Shown here: positions 40,665-52,397 of the stretch, piece after piece
Layout: each line of letters starts with the position of its first letter
Numbering within the stretch: position 1 is the stretch's first letter
Origin: Acanthochlamys bracteata
Lineage: Eukaryota; Streptophyta; Magnoliopsida; Pandanales; Velloziaceae
Assembly: GCA_019914995.1 (NCBI GenBank)
Contig: CM034144.1
Span: forward strand, 1,560,001-1,624,000
Direction of reading: 5' to 3'
Length of the DNA stretch: 64,000 nucleotides
Translations under genes and position numbers: made by a program
Notes under the pieces: model-generated
The model's database searches: none
What the model was told of the DNA's origin: nothing
What the model saw: the letters and a program-made list of their open reading frames with translations, nothing else

Positions 40665-42239
40665 CGATCGATCAGTACCACGGGGAGAGAGAGAGAGAGA
40701 GCGGAACGAAAGAAGGAGACCCGGAGAAACAGGAACCACGCCGTCCGTTGAAATTTATTTAACAAATACAAACCAAATCGTTCGAAAGTGTTGGACGACA
40801 TATTGTCCGACTGAATGGTTGTTTTGAGATTTTTTTTTTTAATATTTGAAATTACTTATGAAATAAAATTTTTTTAAAATAAAAAATATTTTTATTTATT
40901 TTTGAAAATGAATTTTATTTTTTTTATTTTTAAGAAATAATAATAATATATAATAAAAAAATTTCGTAGAATTTTTCTACATTTTTTAAATTTTTAAATA
41001 AATTTTTTAAATATTTATAAAATATATATTAAAAAATATAAAATAAAAAAAATTAATAAATAATTTATCATAAACTACACCAAACGCAGCAGTGAGACCT
41101 TATATAAGATACTTTTTGCCATATGTTAATTGGATTAAATTTTTTGCCACGTGTCGCAACCAGCAAAGTTATAATGATATTTGCTTTTCTTAGAATAAGC
41201 CTCAAATAATAATTGCTTACAATATCGGACTCATATTTTCAACTTTGGGAGTGTTTCAAATACATAAATTTTGACGACAGTCAAAAATAAAAAATAAAAT
41301 TTATTAAAAAATATTTGAAAGTGAAATTTAATTTTTATATTTTAATTATTTTTTAAAATGAGTTGAAAGTTTTTAAATTTTTATTTTTAAGGCCAATTAA
41401 AAGTGATCATATAGTAATTTTGAAGTATAATTCTAAATTCAGTTTATATTTAAAATATTTGAACTGTATAAAATTTCAATTATAGTAGAAAAAATTACTT
41501 TCGAACATTTGATCAGGATTGTGCTAAAGATAGAGCTTTTAAATTTTTATTAATTTTATAAAAATATATACAAAAAATTATGTTAATAAATATCATTTTT
41601 AAAATCTTAAAAAATTTAAAAAATACTTTAGAAATTTTTTTAACTTGAAAAGTTTTGAAATACATCCTAAAAAATTTAAAATAATTCGAAACAAGCCCTA
41701 AAATATATGATCTAGATAATTATCAAAGGATATGTTTAAAGAAGCATTACAAATAAAACCATCATCTTTTTTTTCTATTTTATTTAATTTCATCTCCTTT
41801 TTCTTTTTTAAAGTAATCAGCGAACTACAAATCTCTCTACGGGCATGTTTACTAACATCCTAAATTCACTTTTTTTTAACTCACTTTCAATATAAAATAT
41901 ACACAAAAATTAAAATAAAATTTTTTTTATTAATAAAATTTTTTTAAAAATTTATTTTTAAAACTTACTATAAATATTATATTAATATATAATTTATATT
42001 TTACTAAATATTTTTAATTTTTGATTTTTTTTTCAATTCAGTTTTAAAAAATTTATTTTATCTAATTTTTTATCAAGGTAAACACGCCCTACTTATCACA
42101 ATCACGCCCCTAATATTCATTTTCGCAACGTCAACCTTTCTCGAACCACTTTTGCAATGCAATATAGAAGTAGAACTCTCCAAGTAGTGCTAGAAAACTC
42201 TCAGGGTTTCTCTAACGCTGAAAACGAACCAGTTGAGCA
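40665..42239. promoter_or_regulatory. Divergent promoter region, RING gene and neurochondrin gene
   Basis: The two start codons are 1.57 kb apart on opposite strands. A GA-repeat (40686-40701) lies in the probable RING-gene leader. An F3 AT-rich repeat occupies 40833-41095 and an F1 MITE 41841-42089, ending 150 bp before the neurochondrin ATG. The 42095-42239 leader is AT-poor relative to its surroundings. Confidence 0.45.
41841..42089. mobile_element. MITE family F1, copy 3 (TSD TAC)
   Basis: The element is 249 bp with ends GGGCATGTTTACT and GGTAAACACGCCC. TAC flanks both sides (41838-41840 and 42090-42092). The interior aligns by eye with 1604-1850 and 50200-50460. It sits within the likely neurochondrin promoter. 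Confidence 0.8.
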
Positions 42240-43798
42240 ATGGCGGAACAACAGCAGCAGCAATCTTCTTCTTCACTAGAGGAGTGTTTGAAGCTTCTCA
42301 GTGGCCCTCGTGATGAGCAACGTCTCGCCGGACTTCTAATTGCAAGCAAACTCATCAATGCCGGCGATAACGATTCAATCCTCAAAGTTCACAGCGCCCT
42401 CGGCCCTCGGTTTCTCGATCGACTTCTAGTCACTGGTAAATCGATCAATCAATTATTCTTTTGTTTTTGTTCTTTGATTGAATTGAATTGAATATGTAGG
42501 GATGGGAAAGGGAACGGGGAATGTTAAGGGGGAACAAGATAAAGAGGCTTATCTCAAGCTTGCGTTAACTGTCCTCGCGGCCTTTGCTAGGGTTGGGGAG
42601 ATAGCTTCTTCGCCAGAAATGGTTGCTAGGATACCTGTCGTGGCCGAGATTTTGTCAAAATCGTAAACCTCTCTAGAACTCTTATATTTGTTCTTTTCTA
42701 TAGTAAACTGATTATTCAAGAAATAAGGGGAGTAACATTCTATTCTGGTTTTCTGGACACTCAAATTTAGTTGGAATTCAATAAAGTGAGGACTTATGCC
42801 TGAATGGCAAGTGAGTAAGATTCTGACATGATTTCTTGGAAGATTGCAACTGATTGGGAGCTCAATGAGTAGATTACGTACTTATCTCTTTTTCTAATCA
42901 GTTCTGAATGAAGTCAATTTTAAGATTTCCTACATGTGACCTTCTGACATAGCAGTTATAGTTTGGAGTCTACTTAGTAGCTTAAGTAGGACGTCATGAC
43001 TAGTTGCATTGGTTTGTGGACTGGGAGAGAGGAATGAATCTGAAATTGCTTTTCTCGGGATACAAATTCCTAGGGGTGATTAGCAAAAGCTTCATGTGTT
43101 ATGCATGATTCTCTTTTTAATCATGTTATGCAATAATATCTAATTAAATAGATACTGTCACTGATATGCCGCCACTATATACTGAAACAAGGTTCAGTTT
43201 TAATTTCTGAAACTTTTATCGAAATAGTGGAAAAGTATAAGCACAGAAAAATACTAAAAGAAAGGCCTTGCGTGTGACCTTGTAACTTGAATGGGATTTT
43301 CTTTTTGTCATTTTCTATATGTAAGTTCCTTTGACACCTTAGTCAATTGTCTTTTTTGATGTATTAACTGCTGTTTTCTGAATTTCTTTCATAACTGTTT
43401 ATTTTTCAGGCCTGAGGCATCCATTTACGAAGAATGTTATGAACTGTTGCTGTTACTTGCAGCAGCTTCGGAGAAGGCATTAGCAGAATTTTATGACCCT
43501 AAAGTTATAGTGAAAGTTGCTCAACATGCTTCTACTTTACCTGATGGTATTGTCCTGCCTTTCTTTTTTGCTTCCTGGGCCTCATTTTCTTCACTCTTCC
43601 ATATAATTCAGAATTAGCATTAGTTATTCATTTCTCATGTCATGAAAAAATTCTGACACATTCAATTTACTTCTCATGCCTTATTTCTTACATGTATTTC
43701 TCATTACTTTGACTTACATTAGAAAATTTGGAAGAAAATTAAGATCTTATTCTTTTGATTAATTTTCATTGTGATTTGGTGCCCTTAAGTTGCATGGC

Positions 43799-43829
<31 letters not shown>

Positions 43830-46800
43830 GAAAACATAGCTTTTACGCTTAATCTCTTAGTGTTTTTTACCAAACAAGGTTTGTTGATATGTTAATCCTT
43901 GTGAAGGTTCAAAGTCACTGGAGCATTCATTGAGGCTTTTCCAGCTAGTGCTAAGCAAGCTGCCAATGAATTTTATTGATAATGAACACCTGGCAGGGGT
44001 TTCGTGTGTGGTATGCTGTGAATAATTTGCTTAGGTGCATACTGTATTTGTTTAGTCTTTGTTCCACCTTTCTCTTTAATGGAAAGCCTTTTTGCATGCA
44101 ATTTACTTTTTATGCAGGTAGCTTTAATAGCTAGACATTTTGGTATGCTACAAAATGCTCTCAAATTTGATGCACTGCACCTACTCACAGTCCTTTTATC
44201 CTCCAAAGATTCTGTAAGTTAAAATCATCTTGTGCTCTAGTGTCACTCCAGTCTTTGAAAGAATATGTTGCTTATGTGGGTATCATCCTAGTATTTATGT
44301 GGCATTTCAGTATTAACAATTTGTGTTTCAGGTTTAACTACTGTTATATCACGAGATAAATATTGAATGTTCTGATAAATCTATCTAGAATGCATCCCTT
44401 ATGTCGTATGGTTGTAGTAGTCCAGGATTGTGCTTAATTGAAACATGCTTGCATGATTCATGGAAAAAATTGCAATATTTGTATTTAGTATGTCAAGATA
44501 ATTACGTTGTACCATTCTGTTATTTTGTTCTGCTGAGAATTTTATGCAACCTGTGTTGGTGACATGCTTGCAAGCTTTCCTAGAGTCTCTGCTGAACTTT
44601 TCTCATTTATTTCTATGAGCAGCGTTTGTATGATGCTTTGAGGTCAATACCAAGTAAAAATTGGGATGTACATATCCGTACCGGCATCAGGGATATTTTA
44701 CAAAGCCGTGTTGGTATGTATCACGCTCTATTTGGGCACTTGTTTTTGCTGATTGTGATAATCTACTTAATTTCTTTCATGGAGAGACTTCCATTAGCAG
44801 CCTGTAATTTCGTCCTGGGCATTCTTCACCTACATATGCTGGTGTAGTTTACATGGAGATATTAGAAAATTATAAGACAGATATTCCATTGCTTTATTGT
44901 GTTTCCTTTAGTATGTAACTGACACAGACTTAAAAGAGGATCACTTGTTTAAGAACATTGATATTTAACTATTCTTTTAGCTGATTCTTTTACATGGCCA
45001 AGCATTCACTCACCCAAGGAAAGTTGGGGGTTCAAGTTACTGGCTTTGCCAGTTCTTATAAAAATGATTCTTTTTCCATAGAAACCAAAAGAAGAATTTC
45101 AATTCATTAATGAAAGATTAGTTAGTCTTTGGCATCTTTGTTGTTGCAGTACCTGCTAAAAAGCTTGAAGCTCTTCTTTTGGCGGAGTCCATGATGTCTA
45201 TTCTTGGTGAGGAATGGCTCATTGAGAGAAACGAAACAAATGATCTACCAAATCCATTACCAGTCAACAAGTAAGTGCAAAAGTTTCTTTTCCTTTATTA
45301 CCATAACATTTGAACTTGTCATTCTTGTGATCAGACTTCTGTTGCAGATTTCTATTGCTTGTTTTGGAAACTTCAAGGGTTGAAGCTGCTGTTCTTCTCA
45401 ATGAGATTGCTCAATTGAAGTATGACAGTTCTCAGAGTTCTCGCGCTGCTGCAGACTCACTTTTGGATAAGCAGAGAAGTCTTATAATAACATTTTCCTT
45501 GATAGAGAAAATTGTCAAACTGGTCTCAAATTCTTCTACTTCAGAAGGTACTTATCAATGCATAGATTGGCTCCACTATGGTCTTACAAATAGGGCAAAT
45601 TACCTATCAGCCCTTTTGAGGACTAGGAATTACTATTTGACCACCCCTACAAGATTTTCTCTTATTCAGAATACTTGTTTCAACTCTGAAAACCTTACCA
45701 TTTTCATTCCGAAGTTACTTCCTCTTGTATTAGGTTAACATGGATTTAAATTAGCGAACACAAGATTTTTTTGTTCACAACAGGTGTCATCTGTACCCCA
45801 ATTGGATTACGTTGCTAACCGGCCATGAGATTTGTTAATCAACCAAATTACTTATTCACCAATTAGTGACATGTGTTTGCCTATCACACATTTTCACAAA
45901 TGGGATTAATCTATTCACCAACTTTCGACATTTGTTCACCAAGGAGTAGTTATTTTAACCAACTGATGGCATGTGTTCACCGTTTGAATGCCTTCTCATG
46001 AAGGGTAATACAGTCAAGAACTTTGGAGGAGGAATTGAAAATAAGGATAAAAAAAAGGAGGTGAACAATAAGTTGACCAAACTCAGGGGGCTGAAACATA
46101 ATTTCCTGTTAAAAAGATTCTAAAGGGTCAGTCTTGGACCTATTGGTCTTGTCTCTGATGGTTAGTCCCATCAAATAACTAAAGTTGGTTTCTCTTCTAG
46201 CAGCAATGAGATGTAAAAACCTTTGTTATATTCTATTTGAAGTATTCGATGCAATAGTGCAAAACTTAATGAATGATAGCTTAGCTTTCATATCTTTCTT
46301 AGATGTTTAGGGCTATAATATTTAAATTATTTGCTCTTACACTATCTAGACAGATATAGTTTTCCAGTTAGCTTTCTTCACGTTTAAGCGGTTGACTTTG
46401 CATGTCCAATTGATTTTACTCAAACAATATGTAACCTTTAGAATCACTATATTTGTAACAATGCAGCAGACATATTTGAGTTACTAACTCAGTATGTTTG
46501 CTGTTGAGCATGTGTCCAACTGGAAATTACGTAGTCTATCTTTTTCGCTGTTAAAAAATAATATGCTTAGGCAGATAACTTGGAGCTGATATATGTTATG
46601 TATCTCTAATGCTTCGACCTTGAACATTCTTATTTTTGTAGTTACTAGCTGAATTTGTTTTCTGTACAGGTAGCCCAATTGAAGAAAGCACTATAAGTAA
46701 GGTGATTAAGGGTCTAGATGAGACAATCAGCTTAATCCTGGAATTTCTACAAGATTGTAAGGTAAGTACAAGGCATTGGGTTAGAATTCAACATTTATCT

Positions 46801-49800
46801 TATCTTTGGAGAATAGCAGTTGTATATGTAGCATATTGCAGGATCATGGACAAAGGAAAGGTGATGATCTTTTAGTCTCAGTTAGAATAATTGGAAGGTA
46901 CAACATTTGTCTGGTTATTGTTTTTGTTCTCTCAGCTTGTTGTTACATGAGAAATTATCTGTATTTAGGCTTTTTACTTGTTAGTTGATTACAACCAGAT
47001 GAAGTTGAGCATGGAGCAACTTTACAAGTAACTTCTAGTTATCTGTTTTAGTTATCTTGCAGAAGCACCCTATGCTTGCAAGGAAAAGACTCGTCAACTT
47101 ATGGAATTTATGCTTTTAGTTGAAGGTGAAGATGAGCCAAGGTTAGATATTTCCCTTTCATTAAGCTATTACGTTAACTCTGTCTACCTAAATTTCCATG
47201 CCAGGCATTCATGACTGACCATTCTTGGGTGTAATAATGAAATGACAGTCCCTTCTACTCTGTCTGCTTTTTGCTTCCAATGTTGTGTCAAATAACCATG
47301 GAGATTGATGGGTGCGAGGCCTTACTTTCATTTCAGGGCATAAATCAGTGAGTTGCTTTATCGACTTTCTTATCAAAATTTAAGTTTACACATATAAGTT
47401 GTCGTACGTTCTTCTTAGAAGTCTGACCTCAGTATGGAGCAGATGACGTCTAGTATATCCAGTGAGCTTTAGGCCTATTTGTTTTAAGGTACTGCTTTGA
47501 GTCGGATTTTTTGTTAAGACTTTTGAGGTTGGGTGGCGTTCGGAACATTTTTAGCATGTAATACCCAACAACATTAATGTACTTTCACGCATAAATTTCA
47601 GTGGTATGCTTGTGGAATATCTTATACTTTGGTTGTTCTATATGGCAAAGCTATAAGTTTGTATAGTAATTGCACCACGATTCCTAGACCAGTCAAGTAT
47701 TAGGATTATAATTTTCACAAGTGTGGAACAATATCTTTATTCTACTTTGCTTGAGAAAGAATTGGCTATTTTGCTTTGTTCAGTGAAAATCCGTTTGCAT
47801 TTTTCGAAGCTCAGGTATGCATATGAATTGATAGGTTGATGTTAAGTTTCAAAACTGAAGCACAGGTCTCATATGGAATGGGGAGGACAAATATCTCCCT
47901 ACATGGGATGGCTTTTGCTGGAGTAATCAAGTTTAGCTTTCAATCATATCTCGAGTCAACGTGGGTTATTTAGCGTTTTGAGTAGTTATATTGCACATTG
48001 TATTGTAGATTGTGGTGCTGTTTCTTGAGCAAGTAGCTGCAAGTTTCCACTGATTTTGTTTAGATTGCCATATTACGAGACTTCTTTTCACAAGTATTCA
48101 AGAGGGAGCAAGCAAGAAGTTTCTATGAACAAGATGCCATTTCTGAAAAGTGTATTAGGTTATTGCGTGTAAGTGTAACACAAAAGAGAAGCCTGTACAT
48201 TTACTTTAGAACTTAATGAAAAGTGCATCTACTTAGCTACACAACTGCAAGTGCTAACTATGTGATTGCTTGTTAATCATATGTAGAGAAGATGTCTATT
48301 CCTGCAATAATAGACAAGATATCTCATGCGACTTTCGTGCAGCATCATATTGTTGTGTTGCATATTATCTTAAGGTAGGCATCTTATCAATGGGATAGCA
48401 GCTGTGCACATCAGCTATAGAGAATGCTCATGTCTCTAACAGCATTGGATTTTATCATAAGACCATATTTATATGAGAGCTTTTGAAGAAAATGCATGTT
48501 GTAAAGAGTTTGTGTTTTATTGACCAGATAGTTGACTGTCTTGTGAAAATGATTGGCAAAACTGGCGCAATCATTGAGGAAAGCACTGGGATACTCTTGG
48601 GATGTGATACCATATTAAACATCCTCCTAAATGTAAGTCACCATTATGTGAAACTCACACCGTCTTTAGCTAGTGAGAGCTATTATACTGGTTGCTTCAT
48701 TCTTCTGAAATCCTTGATACTCTTATGGTTAGCGTTGACTGCAGTGATATGATGTTGCTCTAATGTTTCTACACAGAAGGGGAAACTTCAATATCAGCTG
48801 GAGAGTTCCGACTTTGTTGACCTATTGAAAGCTTTTGCCATGTGGACTGGTATTTCTTATCTTTTATTCCTTTACTCAATTTCTTTAAATTCAATGTTAA
48901 AAGAAAAGACTTAATCAGTACATTTGAGATACTGTCTCTTTGGATTGCTAATATTATCTGATTTAGTGTAATGCTCTACTACATGCGACATTTATATTGT
49001 ATTTTGCTTAGATTTAATATTTTATTCATATAAATAAGGATTATCTTTTTCGTCTTTCTTTAAGTCGCATTTTGAAATTCGCTTCATGTTATGTGCGAGA
49101 TTTGTTTGCCAGACGGCTAATAGTAAGATGGAAACCTTACATGATCAAGACTCTGATAATAACTTATAGTGTACATAATCTGCGTCTTAACACTATTGCT
49201 AGTCTTAAATTTTGCCTTGCAGAGTTGCTTCTCAGATATAACCTGTCTGAACCATATTGCATGGACTACTACTAAGAAATTTGGTGACATTATATTCTGT
49301 TAGATGTTCAAACCAAATTGCTTACTTCAGCAAAGACTTCTCTATATTGCTCATGCACTATGTACCTGTTGATAACAAACAGGACATATCAAGCATCACG
49401 AGCTTTTGCATTCAAGTTTATGCCCAAGCAACCTACTAGCTTTTGTTTAACTGTGACAGGTGGAATTGAGGATCCAGTCATGCGAATGATATGTTGTTGC
49501 ATCTGCTCTTTGATATTTGATTCAACTTCGGAAGAGGCCCTCCTGAAGCATCATGGGTTTAATGCTTCCATCCTTGAGAGGTTATCTCAGCTAATTGCCA
49601 TCGGTTTAAATCAGGTGATCTATATCCTTATGATGTACTTCAACTTCATCATGTGCATGGTGTTTTATGTGCTCATCTGGTATAGCTTGTTTTCTTAGGG
49701 AGGAATTCAGAATGATGGGATGCAGCAAGTAGACCTCTATGAGATACTAACTGAAGGTTGATAAGTAGATGATACTTTAATGTTTAGTTAAACTGTCATC

Positions 49801-49916
49801 TTCATGACAAGATTTTCAGGGCTGTTCTTTGCTTACTTACATGTGCAGGTTACTCAAGGTGGGCTGTCAAATTCCCCCAAATCAGAAGGACAGTGGAAAA
49901 TCAAATGTCTATGTAA
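42240..49916 (+). CDS. Neurochondrin family protein; exon 12/13 junction damaged
   Basis: Seventeen exons: 42240-42435, 42500-42662, 43410-43546, 43907-44010, 44118-44213, 44623-44713, 45150-45270, 45348-45547, 46670-46761, 46842-46897, 47052-47141, 47249-47347, 48528-48632 (or from 48509), 48777-48849, 49460-49614, 49699-49756 and 49849-49916. The N-terminus MAEQQQQQSSSSLEECLKLL and the blocks EQRLAGLLIASKLI, YAWSAVKF-like SRWAVKFPQIRR at the end, and EAPYACKEK are typical of plant neurochondrin proteins. These are about 620 residues long, all-helical and armadillo-like. All phases close except between exons 12 and 13. Exon 12 ends AATCA before a strong GTGAGT donor, which leaves one base missing relative to the frame of ATAGTTGACTG. 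Only the acceptor at 48509 rescues the frame (640 residues); the better acceptor at 48528 gives a stop at once. The cellular role in plants is poorly known. Confidence 0.85.
43799..43823. repeat. Poly-T run in neurochondrin intron 3
   Basis: 25 consecutive T, followed by AAAAAA; a probable length-polymorphic tract. Confidence 0.9.
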
Positions 49917-50875
49917 AGCTTATGTTACGCAAGTAGCACTCCAACATCTTAAAATTTTACCAGGCAAGACGAGCAACCAAACCCAGAGGGATCTCGTGAA
50001 TATAAGACCAGTTTGGGTACTTTTTGGCTGACTACAGTTTGGGAACTTTTGGCTGACGACAGTGTACAGCAGGTATCAGTGCGTACAATGGAATGGTTAG
50101 TTACAGTCATCGGTTGTTGTCATTAGTCTGTTTCTGACAATCTCGAAGTTGTAAAGCAGAGTATTACCCTGTATAAAGGAGTGCACAGAGTTCTGTTTAG
50201 GGCGTGTTTACCAACACCCCTAAACTCCACTTCCTTTAAATTCAAGTTTCACATAAATACTTATAAAAATTAAAATAAATTTTTTTATCAATAAAATTTT
50301 TTTAAAAATTCAAATTTAAAACTTACTAATAATATATAATTAATATAAAATTTTATTTTTTATTAAATATTTTTTATTTTTTATTTTATTTTTTAAATTT
50401 ATTTTCTAAAAACTCCACTTTCCTCAAAACTCCACTTCCACCCCCTAGGTAAACACGCCCTTATTCTTAGGTTCCTGTTTGTAGAAAGCTAACGTTACCA
50501 ACTCTGTTGCACTGTGTTGAGAAGTTTTTATTCTCTAGAAAAACATTGCTCTTTGGAAAGAAAGCTAATGTTCTGGTTTAAAATCTTATAGCTTCAACGC
50601 TACACCGATTATTCTCATATATATCCTTCTATAAGTATTTAACTAAATTATATCATCGAAATAATAACTGTTCTATATATTCATCAAACTAATTAAATCT
50701 TTAATTTCCGTTTCGATAAATTAAATATTAATTTAAACGACTATTCTTCTTATTATTGTCATCTCAGTTACTGCTACTTTTACTCTAATCTCGTTCCGTG
50801 TAACAACAAAACAAATTAGTAGACATACCTTTCGAATGAATTTTTGCCAATTTTACTGTGATAAAAGTTGTCTCG
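49917..50875. other. Neurochondrin 3' flank and intergenic DNA with MITE
   Basis: 3' UTR and flank to about 50190, then the F1 MITE at 50200-50460. 50461-50875 probably carries the promoter of the small two-exon gene; no other frame is visible. Confidence 0.4.
50200..50460. mobile_element. MITE family F1, copy 4 (TSD TTA), best preserved
   Basis: The element is 261 bp. It begins GGGCGTGTTTACCAACACC and ends CCTAGGTAAACACGCCC, so the terminal inverted repeat is perfect for 13 bp. TTA flanks both sides (50197-50199 and 50461-50463). It is non-coding. This copy has the least worn ends in the window. Confidence 0.85.
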
Positions 50876-52307
50876 ATGAAGAAAGGCAGCAATGGCGAAT
50901 GGTCTCCGATCAGCTCTAGGAAATTATACCAGCAGCTATATCACCACCGGATATCTTATTATTCTCCTCGGAACAATTTCAACTTCCCAGTAATTCCATC
51001 CACAGACTCGTAAGTTCAAAAAAAAAAAAAAAACCTTCCTGTTTAAACTTGTTCCGATTTCTCTATTCAGTTAGAATATATATCTCATTTTCCTTAATTT
51101 CTGTTAACTTTTGTGTTAACGCAAAAGAATTTCATGGAAATTGTATGGATTAATTATAGTACTACCTTATTATTTTTTAAAATTGTTTGTAATGTAGCAT
51201 AGGTTTAGTCTAGGATTACTAGTTCTCCGTATTATAAAAAATTCCTGAGAATTTGAAGTGAAAAGGACAAATCTTTTAGCAGCTTATCGTAGAGTTAAGT
51301 CATTTGAAAGAAACATGGTAGTTATTTTTCGAAGGCTGTCAAAGGAGTTGTAAGATGATCGATAGACGTGTCATTTTCTCAATATGTAGACATGCTAAAC
51401 ATGAAAACCAGGTTCTACCAAACAACCATTTGATTTATTAGTCCCGTGACCATTAGGCACCATTTCAAAACATAAACAGCTCTTTATTGTAATTTTCTCT
51501 GTATATATACTTCATATTATATTCTCCCTTCTATCAAAGCAAACAAAATAGAATAAAAAAGAAGAGAGCAACTGCCGTTGCATTATGGTCGCCGGCATCA
51601 CAACCTAAGCCTCATTGCTCTCCTCACCGTTAATGGACTATATAATGTATATGCTCTAAGGTTTAACAGTAGATGATTTAGTCTATGAAATAATAGTTTG
51701 TTTCTTTGTTTTTTGTGTATTTCGTGGACCAATCTTTACATAAAATAAAAATCAAATGCTACAGTTATCCTAGTAAAAGTGTTATTTTATTATTTCTAGT
51801 CTTATATTGTAGATATTGGTAAGTGAGCAAGTTTGATGTCTCAATCTTGACTACATTTAATCTAAGACAAAAACAAAATTATCTTTTTTTTTGGAACGAT
51901 ACATTTTCTTTTTATTACAAACCAAGTCAATTAATTATTAATTTACGTAAAATTGGCATTACTTAATTACAAAATTATTTAATATTTCTAAAAAACATAA
52001 AGATGCTACATGAATAAAGAAAATATTTCAGTGTTTATTTATAATATAAGAAAGACATTCAGATTGTATAATAAAATTGGATGAAATGTTTATTAATTAT
52101 AAATTAAATTAGAATTTAAAATATTAAAATTTCAATTTAATTTTATACTGAAAAAATTATAAGAATGATTTATTACTCATGAATGGAACGAGTAGAGTTT
52201 ATTTATGAATTAACAAATCCAATGTCTACAGGAATGGAAGTATGGAACAAGAACAGTTCTTGAAAGTTGACTTCGTGAACTTCAATCGCGGCATCAGAAG
52301 ATATTAG
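50876..52307 (+). CDS. Two-exon gene for a 69-residue protein, function unknown
   Basis: Exon 1 (50876-51009) starts ATGAAGAAAGGCAGC and ends at a strong donor, GACTC|GTAAGT. Exon 2 (52232-52307) follows 'tgtctacag' and continues the frame to TAG. The joined protein begins MKKGSNGEWSPISSRKLY, is rich in Tyr, Asn, Arg and Ser, and ends FVNFNRGIRRY. There is no signal peptide or membrane segment. Support comes from donor, acceptor and phase agreeing, and from protein-like composition on both sides; each exon is too short to stand out alone. A competing 33-residue frame starts at 50892, but it ends exactly where the splice donor lies and has worse context. The stop is 90 bp before the HPAT start codon. 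I do not recognise the family. Confidence 0.5.
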
Positions 52308-52397
52308 AAACAACAATACCACAAAGAAAGAAAGAACAAAATTTCAAATTTCAGAAGACAAAGATCAGTTTTTTTTTTTTTCCACAGAAGAAGAAAC

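Noticed and set aside
45548-45738. Continuation of the frame after neurochondrin exon 8
   Set aside because: A clear donor at 45547/45548 and phase-matched exon 9 at 46670 show this is intron.
50892-50993. 33-residue frame MANGLRSALGNYT..
   Set aside because: It overlaps exon 1 of the two-exon gene in another frame and stops just before the GTAAGT donor; the spliced model explains more.
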